From Pseudomonadota bacterium (GTDB lineage Bacteria; Pseudomonadota; Gammaproteobacteria; Coxiellales; Coxiellaceae), in assembly GCA_018241585.1 (NCBI GenBank), contig JAFEDN010000002.1, positions 1 to 47,107 of the forward strand: 47,107 nucleotides of DNA, written 5' to 3'. The notes under the pieces are model-generated. The model was not told the origin of the DNA. It was given only the letters and a program-made list of their open reading frames with translations, and made no database searches. Each line of letters opens with the position of its first letter. Positions within the stretch are counted from its first letter, which is position 1. The translations under genes and the position numbers were made by a program. Below, in pieces: positions 16,244 through 28,200 of the stretch.

Positions 16244-19200
16244 ATGTTTGATTACAATCCAACTCGCGCGAAAAACAAATTGAAAGACTCGCATCCTAAA
16301 ATAGCTAAGCTAATCGATGACAATTGGGATCAGCTGCGTGAACAGGATCGAGAATTCATTCCTATTTTTTGTGAACAAAAAGAAGGGGAAATCCGTGCAG
16401 ATAAAATAACTGATCCGGAAGCAAGTATCTATGGTGTAGGAACGTTTAGTTATTTTAAAGAACAGATTGGACTACTGATAGAAGATAAAAAATCGGAAAT
16501 TAAACCTGGATTGAAACAAAAAGCAATAATCGAAGATTTAATAAAAATAAATAAAAAAAAAGGAGAAATAACTTATCCTGATTGGTCAGACGCCGATCTA
16601 AAATGGCGCCAGATTAAAGATGAGGATAAAAATTTCCAAGGTATGGCCTTCCAGCATTTTTGCGATTTGTTGGGACAAAGTTTAAAAGGATCAAAAGAAT
16701 CTAAGCCGAAACCAGCTGAATTGCCGCCTACGCCAGCTCCAAAACCAGCTGCGATTTTTCCTCCACCTATGCCTACTCCTAAAATACCTGATTCAATCAC
16801 TCTAGCCTATGCTAAAAGAGACGCCAGATACAAAGTAAACGTAGCTGCCAGCCGAGTTAATCCGCTAATTCCAAAACCTTTAAAAAGATTAGAAAGTGGT
16901 GCGCCTATTCCGTTTTATTTACAATTTAAAGAATACTTTGACAGCCCTGAACCGGAGCTTTTACCAGAATTATTTTTTGCTTACGATTCCAAAGATTTAA
17001 CTACGGAACATGAAGCGGTGGATGCTCATCTAAGAACTTTAGATAAACCTACCCGCAAGTTGCTATATGTTAAATTAATGAAAACGGGTCATAAGTGGAA
17101 GTATCCAAAAAACGTTGAAGCGGCCTTAATGATGGCGGCTCCAGAAATTTTAATTGACCAACTTGAAATTTGTTTAAATGATAGCAGCTACGATCTAGAG
17201 TTGATTTATAATTTAATTATAGAAAATAAAAAGCATTTTCTCGCAAATTATAAAAAAATGACTCTTTCGGTTCGTGGTTTTCAAAGATTACATGAACTTT
17301 TTGAATTATTAAAGAAACGTAAAACCTTATTTTTTCTTTGCTCAGAAGTGGCAGTTGCTGTGCTTGAAAATATGTCAGAGCAGCGTTTAATTGAATCTCT
17401 CTGCTATTGTTTAATTAATGAGAAAAGTTTGTTGGCAATTTTTCGATGGTGTAATACAAAAACATTTTATAGTGCTGAGCCAAATAATCAGCGACATCAA
17501 CTTCTGAATGATGTCTTGGTACGAACAATTATTGATTTATCAAAACATGAAAAAGCCAATCTCAAAAATAATAAAAAATTGCAAGAGCGCCTTATTGCCA
17601 GCATCAAGGCAGTAGTTCGAATCTTCGGAACCATAGGAGATGCTAAAGTACAGAATCAAATAATTCTGCAGGTTGTAAGTCACATTCCGTTAACTTCAGA
17701 AATTAAGTCTAAAAAAAGTGAAAAAACAGATTCATCTCCTTTATTTGGTGAACTTCCTGCAGAACCATTAACTTCATCTTCATCTTTGGAAAGCGTAAGA
17801 AAAGAAAAAAAAATTGAAGTAAAAGAACAAGAATCGTATTGGTCTATATCTTCACCTTTAGAAGTTGTAAACATAGAACAAAAGATCGAGGCAAAAGAAC
17901 CAGAACCTTACGAGCTAGGCATTTCAGAAAATAAATACTGGTTAGTTTATAAACATCTAGCCAGTTTACTCCTTGATTATTTCGAAAAGCATAAAAATTC
18001 AAATGAATTTAAAGAGTTTGCAGACCAGGTATTTGAAAAAATTATAGAGCAAGGTCGCGAATCATGCTACTTTTTGGTAGCTGAAATTATCTGCGTACAT
18101 ATATCAACTCCACACGTAGTAATATTAAAAAATCAATTGTTAGATACTTTTTCCTTAAAAATAGCGGCTGAATTCAAGACTACACTCCTTGAATTTATGA
18201 GGCCCAACTCAAAGCAATTAACAGATGAATACCAAAGTTTATTTTTGGATGCCTTATCAAACACAGAAAACATGATTCAGCGAACCGGCCAAGCGCTAGA
18301 ACTTAAACAAGCTTTACTAAATTACGGCGCCCAAAGAGCAGCCGGTAGCAATGGACTAGCGGATGAGCAGAAGATTGCTGAGTGTTTAAAGCAAGCAAAC
18401 GATAGTGGTGTGCTCTTTTATATTTGGGAGCAAAATTTTGAAAACACCTTCAGCGGATATGCCATGCTGCGCTGGATTTTTTCATCGCTACCCGATTCAT
18501 TATATGGGTCTCATTCATATCAGAATTATGTCGATATTGATATTTCTAGAATAGTCGAAAGAACTCGTATTAATTTAAAAATGGATAAATGGTCAGTTGC
18601 TAAACCATCGCTAATCGATTCACGGCTGGCTTTTTTTCTATCTCTGCAGCACTACGTGTCTGAAAAAGAATTAGTAAACATATTGGAGTTTTTGGAAAAT
18701 TTTTTAGACTTAAAGGATTTTAATGAGCTAGTTACAAATACTGAAGCGGCAAATTTTTATAACATATATAGTTCTCTCACCAATGACTTGAGAAGAACCC
18801 AAACATCTAACTCTTTATCAAAAAAAATGATCGCGAAATGTTTGGCAGATAAAGAATACGCGAAAATTCCTCGAACCAAAAGCACACTTGTAGAGAGTAA
18901 GGTCTGTTTTGTAAAAACCTTATTAAACCTTTCAGACGAGGAATGTAATGGTAAAACAAAAGGAAGATTTGCAGCGTTGGTAAGAAAACAGGAAAAAGAG
19001 ATCATAGAGGAAGTACTACGACGGCATAGAATCAGATGCCTCGAAATTCTAAGTGCGAATCCAAATTCTGAAATTACTAGCTATGACGGAATTGGTCAAT
19101 ATATCAATGTACCTGATGAGTATATCCAACAAGATGAAGAGAGTTATGAAATAGGTAGAAAGCGGTTAATTTCCAGTTTTTCGGCTCCTATTAAAGAAAA

Positions 19201-22200
19201 AAAAGAAGAAAATGAAAGCAAGGCAGAACCAAACGAAGAACATCTGGATATTCCTAGCATAGTTTCCGCAGCCAGTCTTTGGGAAGCTGAGGACAAAGCT
19301 GTTGCTGAAGAAGATTCCAAAGCAAAAGATGTAGGTTCCAGACTAGGTTTTAGTTTAGACCTTTTTCCAGGTTCTACTTTAAATCACTTGCTAAACTTTG
19401 TTCGTTCGATTTATAAAAGCCGAGAAACTTCAAAATATTTTGATGATTATGTATTGAAAATTTTAAAAAACATTGGCTTTGCCTCTATGCCAATCCGCTG
19501 TTTTTTTGAAATTATGGATATGACTAATTTGTGGAATAGGTTTCTGAATGAAGAAAATCATGAAGCGGAGGAGGATATTGTCGAATGCATAAGACTAGTT
19601 GCGTCAAGGTCTTCAACCCAAGCGTATAAATCATTACGAGGCTTTCGAACTGCTTTAGAAATTTGGTTGCTAATTGATACGTTAAAACCAGAAGATCAGC
19701 AGGCATTGTCTGAATATCTCGAATTTAAATGGCAAAAAAACCAAAAAGATATCGTCACCTTGGTTACATCGGAATTTAGTTTGGGAGAATCAAGTAACGG
19801 TGTGATTTCGCTACTTCGGGCTAGTGACAGTGTATTTTCTTTACTTCAAGCTAGTCATAAAAATAAAGAAGTCCTTAAAAATACTTTTTACTTTGAAATT
19901 TTGTTATCTATTAATAAATACGTTTTATTTGCAAATACCAGTTATTTTGCAACATTTGCTTTAATTATCACAAATAATGACGCTTTGATAGATGGGCTGT
20001 GGCAAAACCAAAATATATTAGAAGCCAAACATACTTTTTTAAAACAGTTAGTAAAGCATGTTATTTTTCAACATGAATTAATTAAAAACATCTATCAAAA
20101 AGTAATTCTTTTGGATGCAGAACTATCCGATCAAATTATCTCGCTACAATCTCAGGTTGTTTCTTTATTTATTAGAATAATAACCTCGAGGCAAAGTGAA
20201 CAATTACATCAATTAATTGCTAGAGAAATCAATTTTGAAAATCGGATTTTTGTTCAGTATTTAGTATCTAGAGATATTAAGTATCGTGAATTTCCGCGAT
20301 GTATAAAGGATGCGCTCAGGTTAACAATATTACAACAGGGATTACGTCAAGAGCATAGTTTACTTCCCAAGGGATATTTTAATAAACTGAGCAATCTGAC
20401 TCTTGATTACTATAGCCGTCGCGAACAAAAAAAAGACGGTGTGCTGAAATCGCTCGAAGAATTATATGGAACTCATGAACACCCTGTGCCTACTCTTGAT
20501 TTTCTCTTTGCCGCATTGGGATTTGTAGGAGAAAAAAGTGGTGCAGATGATAATAATGGAAACAGTATAGAATTTAAGGAAAATGGTATTTATACCCGAG
20601 CACAGGAATTAGAAAAATTTGTAGTACAGGGTTGGAGACAAGCTAGTTTAGACAAAGAAGAATTTAAGCGTAATTTTAAATTAGAAATAGAAGAACAAGC
20701 AATTTTATTATACTTTAACCAACCTGATTGCTCTTTTTTAGAATGGCTTTCAGGGTCTGTATCCTGGATGATTTATTTTGGAATTTTAAATAACGATGAA
20801 ATTGAGGACAGTAAATACATTTGTTTAAAAGTATTAACTATCCTTCTAAACCCTAAAACAAATGATGAAAATATTTTACAAAAAATATATAGCATATTTC
20901 TTGGACGTAATGTTGTCGACAAGGAATTGAAGTATGAAAGTCATAAGTCTAGATATTTAGAACTTATCAAGATAAAATCCAGACAATATACTAATCAGAT
21001 CAAATTTTTCGATCATCTTCTTTATTATTTAGCTGAGCGCTTAAAAATAGATACTACCACGGTAAATCTTCCCCCATTACAGCTAAAAGAAATACCTCCG
21101 TCCACTGTTTATAGTTTTAATTTGATTACCATATGTGCTCATTTTGGAATAATCGGTGAACTATTAACTATTGAGAAAAGGTCGGAGGAAAAAGCCCTAA
21201 CTTTAGAGAATCTTTTAACAGATTTTGCCGGCAATGTAGCAAAAGAGTTTCATTTTAGACTAAGAGTTTTTAGAGAACGGGGCGGCGAAAATAACCCTTT
21301 TTGTGCCGCTCTTTTTATGGCAAAAATGGTGACAATTTTCCAATTGGTAGAGATGATTAAGTGGAGCTATTACGAAAAGGCCGAATATCATAGAAATCCG
21401 CCTTTAACTTTAGATTGCATTGATCGTCCGACCGACGAAATATTTCTTGGTTTCTCCGATAAACTTGAACTAAAAGAAGCAAAAACTGAGCGGAACACCG
21501 ATACCGATTTTTTTAAGATACTGGTCATATTAACTGTAGCACAAACCTATGGTCCTGAAGCTGTGGAGCATGAAATGATCAGAAGAGCATTGAGCCTGCT
21601 AAACAGGAATTGTGCAACCAGTCAGCCTTGGGATGGAACATTTTTTAAATTAATTGCTTTAGCCAAATTAACCGGCAATGTTAATTTTTTACCTGGATTA
21701 GAAAGTTACCAACTCAGTAAACATGTACGTGATAAACTCAGGGGTAATTTCGAAGATATTTTTAGGTATGTTAATTTATGCAATTGTTCTCCAAGTTTAA
21801 ACCAAATTATCGCCGATTTTGATTCGAAAGATAAAGATAAAAAAACTCAAGTGCGTGCTCAATTATCAAAATATTTTGAATCCATTAACCATGAATTACA
21901 ACAAAGAGAGTTGCTTAAAAAAAGTTTGCTTGAGATTAGTGAATTAAAGCCCACGATTAATTATGAATCGGAATTTTTTATCGAATTCCTTAAAATATGT
22001 TTTGCAGGGGCTGGATTAGAATCTAAAATGGAAAAGTTCGTCAGTCAAGACTTAAAAGCTACAACCGCTATCCAAGATAAAATTCGGTATTGGACTTTTA
22101 TTATTATTAAGCAGATGCCTTGGGAAAAAACTAATGGATTTTCCAACGTGATGGTGTTAAAGTTTCTAAATCATTTAGGGGAAAATCAATATATTGTTGG

Positions 22201-25200
22201 GGTTTGCCAGGAATTAATGCTATTAGAAACCGCACAAGAAATATTACGCAATGCTTCGCCGATACGCCCTTTGTCTTCGTGGATCAATAAATGTGATCTC
22301 GATGCGTCGATAAAAGATATTTATAAAAAAACACAAGATAATGAATGGTTATTTAGGGCAAGATTGTATAATGCAATAGGAATGGTCAAAAGTAAGTTAG
22401 TTTTTTCTGAGATAATTAAACCAAAAGAGCTGAAAGATCAACAATTTTTGGCTCAACAACCAGATCAAAAAATAAGTTTAGCGAAGGAATTTTCAGCATT
22501 TCCGATCATCGAAGCTTTTTATGAAGTGCTAAAAGCGATACGCAAAGAAGAGTGCATAGGCGAAATTAAAGATTATGTAAGTGAAAATGCTTGGTCTCTG
22601 GATAATCAGATTGCTATGGCTCAGATATTGCTAGCTGATTACCCGCAATTCTTTGCTGCTGATCAACGCGAATTATTGTATCAATTTATCATCAATATAA
22701 AAAATACTCCGTCTGCTTTTTTAGTTAAAGCAAAAGAATACAGCGACAAGTCTCTAGAAATCGTAAAAGCTAATTTGACTTTAAAAAACAGCAGATTAAT
22801 ATATGAAATTCTTGCTAAGAATAAAGGATTGTTTGCCGTTGTTAATGAACATGCCAGCTCTGATCATGGTAAAAGTCCACGGCCAGTGCATGAAAATTTT
22901 ATTAAAGAAATATTTTTTGAGGCTAACAACATAATAAATAAAGAAACTTTTAACCCCTACCGCTTATTAAGCTTCCATAATATTTTTCAAAACTTAAACG
23001 TAATCAATATCAAAGATTTTGAAGTAGTATTTTCTCAGAATGAAATATCGCTATCTTCACTGCGGATATTATTTTTATTATGGCAAAGGAGCCAGATGCC
23101 AAAAGAAGAGCGGAGCGGTTTTATAGAAAAATATCTACAAATAGAATTTATTGATAATTTGATCAGTTATGAGGTCAGTGCTGAAGGGGGTGATACCTGC
23201 TTTTTTATCCGAACATTGTCATTATACGGATATTTAAGCAGCTTATTACCAGATGAAATATCAAACGAAGATCAGCAGCGAATTGAGCAAATTCAAAATA
23301 GAATTTCATTAAAACAATCCTGGAAAAATAATCCCTCAAGACAAATGGTACTCGGAGCATCTTGTGCTGAGGTATTAATGGAAGGCAAAGCCAATTTGGA
23401 AACCACTCTTGAATTGGCAAGACGATTTGATTTTGTCTTAACAAAAGAAACTTTGAATCCACCACCCTTCATAGGAAAACCTGAAGAACGTTTTTTAAAT
23501 TTTCTTTGTTTAATATTAGGTCCGCACGGTCAACAGGAGCTTCAAAAAAAATTACACGGCTCTGCATCCCCATCGGTAAATCAAATATTAGAACTGATCA
23601 GTAAAGCAATTGCATTATTAAATCCGTCACAACGTTGGGATGTCTGGAGTACAATCATAGTATTGTTGGAAGGTAATCCTAAAAAATACAAAGGATCAAA
23701 ATTTCATTTTGGCAACTTCTTGCAACAACTTAAAAACGAAAATGTTAAGAAATTAGAATTTTTTAATAATATTATTGTGGATTGTCTATCTGCAATTCAA
23801 GACAATTTAGAGGATCAAAGTGATTTTGATGTTTTAGTAAAAAGAAAACAGGAAAGAATGGCTCAATACGCGAGTCGTTTCATGTTGCTTTGGCGAAGAG
23901 GCGCTGAAGCTAAAGACCTCCTACCAATCTTTAAACAAGTTGTTGAAGAAATAGAAGATGATAATCTCGAATTGGCGTTTTATATTCGCACCGAAGCGGC
24001 AAAAATGCAGCGGATTTTAGAAGAAGATAAAAAATTAGAAAAAGTTTTAATTTTTGATAACCTTTCAAAGGAAATAGCAATAGCAGCGCAGCGACACAAA
24101 AGGCAGATGTTGAATGACGCCCATAAAATTCTCAGTTGCTTCATGTCAGATGATGAAATAGCTTCTAATCCCGCAGTTTGGGAGCAAAAAATTGGCCATA
24201 ATGTGGCAAATCTTTCCAAATTGATGAGCTATTTTATTCGTTGGCAACTCCTAGATAAAGCTCTAGGTGTGGATATTGCGGACGATGGAAAAAATATTAA
24301 TGTTGATACTGGGGCTAGCGAAGACGTTATTGAAGATTTTAAAAAATTGCTAGATAACAGGAAATTGTTCTCGATGCCTCTGGTAGAAAAACAGACTGGC
24401 GGCAGTATTGGGAAAATAGAAGATAGCAATTACTTCCGCTTTGAAGATATTTTCAACTCTGAGGAGCCTGCCGCCGTATGTTTTTTTAGATATTTCCTAA
24501 CTGCAGGAAGGTTAAGTTTTACTGCTTCCGAAAATGATCAATGCCTAGATTGGATTAGAAGCGGATTTGAACTCAATCTCGAAATAAAAACAAAACCAGA
24601 TGCCAAAATAATTATAAACCGGGTTTGCAACTTGATTTTTCATATTCTACGAGGACTCAACCAAAAAGAAACCAGAGCGTTCAAGATAACAGAAAGTAAA
24701 AAATCCAAATCCACAAAAAAATTAAATCAAAAATTTGAATCCGCAAAAAAATTAGAACAGTATGCCAAATTTTTTCTAAATAAGTTGTTACTGGAATGGA
24801 ATTTAATAGTACAGCGTAAAATTTTAGAGATACAAAGTGATCAACCCGCATTAAAAAAATATAGTGAAGAGATAATTGAAATCATTCGTATCGTTTTTAA
24901 TTGCTATCGCAGGGACTACTCTTTGACAATCGATGGTGAACCAACACCGATATTGTCCTATCAATTACGTGTAGGAGCTTCAGATTTAGATGGGTCCTTG
25001 AATGCGTTATATCAACTTTGTTCGATATATATTAGTAACCCGGGAACCTATGAAAAAGAAGCTCGTGCATTTATGGAAGAGCATTATTGGCAACATGGTT
25101 CAAAAACTTTTTCTTTCCCCGGTCCCAACCGAATTTTGATGTTGAATGAGCTGCCATTAAAAATCGATAGTAATACCTTATATTTAATTGACGACAAAAA

Positions 25201-28200
25201 GGCAGGAGAATACATAGCATATTGGTATGAATTCAGGTCCATGGCTCCTCATAAGCTTCTAAAATCTGATAACTTTGCTGTACTTAAAGAATTTTTTAAA
25301 CCTAAACATATTATTAAAAGAGACGACCCGGATTTTGATAAAATTAGCTCATTATTTGGTTATATTTCTCCAGGATTAACAGCAACTCCTACCGGAGAAG
25401 AAAAAACCAAACTATTAAAGAAATTAGTTCATTTTCCAGACCCTGCCGATACTTCTGACCAATATTTAATAATTACGGATACTAAAACCAGCGGGCCTTT
25501 AACTGTAGAGCAGTTAGTTTATGAAAATTTGATTTCGGACGAGAAATATACCGAAAATGAACTAAAACAATTTAAAATATTAGCAAACAATATGGCGGAA
25601 GCCCTACCTAACCATGCAGAGCAAATGCTGATTGGTAACACCATTGCTCACATTGATAATAAGCCGGAATGGGTCGGACGGTTATTAAATGGGATTCCGT
25701 TCCCTAGAATACCATCAATTATTTATGCCATCTCATTAGGTAATACTACTACCGATACTGATTTTATTAATTGCAACAAGCTTATCCTAGTGAATGACAA
25801 GCTTTATTTTTATAATTCTACTACCCATTTAACCGATTCAATAAGTTTAAGTAATTACGTTAATTTGATAACAGATCAAGATGTTAATGATGATAACGTT
25901 GAACCAGGCAAGATTTACTTCAAAAAACGAGATGATCGTACATTGGAATATGCGATTCGTGCAACTGGTGATAGAATTTACCGAGGTGACCTTTCGTCCG
26001 ATGATCTAGAAATAAAAAGTTTTACAGACCCTATTATTCAACAATGTTGGTCATTATTACCTAAAATATTACTGAAATTTTTAGCTAAAGATTATATTGT
26101 CCCTAATCAAAGCCTTATTGAATACTGTGTTAGCAGTGGCGCGAACATACTTAATGCTCAATACTTTTATTTCAAAAAATGGTTATACTTTGCCCAATTA
26201 TGTTACCCGGATGCAGTTAACCTGAATGATTTCTACCAGGTAGATTCCAGGCACTCTACAACTTATTTTTCGGTTCTAGATTTTAAAGAAAAAGAAAAAC
26301 AAGAAAGTTTGATTTTTTATGAAAAAATGTGGAACAAATCAATAGCTCATAAACGTAAGTTAATTGCAGAACTAACCGGTAGCGATAACTATCTCGTCGG
26401 CTTGTTGGAATTTGCTTTCAATAATAAAATAATTATTGTTAAAGAAATCAAAGAGGGTTGCTATCTACACATTAATCAACAGAAATTAATCCAATTATGG
26501 GAAAATTTATGCAGGCAAATAGGAGTCAGCGGCTATCGGCAATTTGGAGCCGATGGAATTTTCGAAGATGCAAAAGATATTAGTGACCTGCTTGAAAAAT
26601 CAGTATTAAGTCCTTGTGTTCTGCATCAATTGGCAGAAAAAACTATGTCAAAATGGCAAGATAAATTAAATGATAAATTAACTCAGAACCAGCCAGGTTC
26701 CCCGGCAGAGATATTAAAATTTGCTGTTGCTATCCTAGCAGAAAGTGTATTCAAGAAATCAGCGCCGGATTATTTATCAACTCATTGTCAGACATTTACA
26801 ACTGAGTCGAAGCGATCGGTAGCAGACTCGGTAAAGATATTTTTTGATGTCTTTGCCGAAACAGATTCTCGAGTGCAAAGCAGTTACCTACAATGCACTC
26901 TACTGTGGGCGGTTGAACAATGGAAAAAAAGTGGGGATATTACCTTAATTAGTGACCTATTACTTTCGTTATGTCATCGAAACTTAAATATCGCTGCAGA
27001 AGAATTACTTATTTCTAAATTGCTAGAAAATATAGATTACAATATTGCCACTGAAATATCCCGGCAATTATTAGACTGTAATCCAAGCATTCATGAATGG
27101 ACTTTAGTTGAGAAATATTGTGGCTTAGACCCCAAAACTGATTATATGAAATCCTTAAATGGGACCGGCTTAATTGCTTTGTCGCCTTTTGTTGAACAAT
27201 TTTCAAAAGAATCTAAAGTAACCGCTTTTGATTTTTTCTGCGATAAATGTTTTGATAAATCTTACAATACGGTAAGTTTGATTGCTTTAATACTTCAAAA
27301 ATTAGGAGCGAATGAAAATGTTGTTTTAATAGCCTGCCGGAATCTTAAAGTAATTCAGACAGACCTATTACGTTACCTGATCAACATTAAAGCAGAGTTT
27401 TTAAAAACTTCAGGCAATCTATATTCTAAAGCCAGGTGTAAGCTGGATTTTCTGATCACTTTATTGCAGCAAAATTTAGATGTTGGAGTAGATTTATGCT
27501 TTGCTCATGGTGAAATACCGTTGGACCCTACAGCAGTAATGAAATATCAAATGAAAGAAACCGAACTGGAGCCAAGAAAGAAGGAATGGTATGAACTTCT
27601 ACATATCAAATGCTTAACTAAGTCTCTGTACATTTACATAGAAAATAAAGAAAAAGCTCAAAAAAACTGGGATGCTTTAACCGAAGAAAAAGCACTGGAA
27701 GATCAAACATGGTTGCCGGTTTTTTATCTCTATAATATTTTTTCTGCTTGCCATCAGTTTATAAAAGAATCATATGATTTATTTTTGACAAATCCTATTA
27801 ATGGAGAAAATTGGCAAATGCCCATAACTAATTTTTTACAAGAGATGGGAGCGGCAATTGGGTACTCGATTTTTCCGCCAGATCAAAAACCAGAGGAGTA
27901 TGTTACCCAAATCATAGAAGTAAATAATTCCCTTCCGGCATTTAAACGTTACAATAAATTTTCAGACATTTTTCTGGCAATATTTGATGGCATGAGAAGT
28001 TTGTTCTTTCCACAATTAATAGCATTAACTTGGCCTGCAACAGCATTATCGATAAATGACCAAGGTATAGCGGTATTAAGATTCGAAGACCATACTTTTC
28101 TTAGCACCAAACCTGATCAACCTCTGACACTTAGAAACTTCTTTGAAATTTGTGTTTTCATTTCAGAGGAAAACCATCGATTGCTAAACATAGGTGAGCG

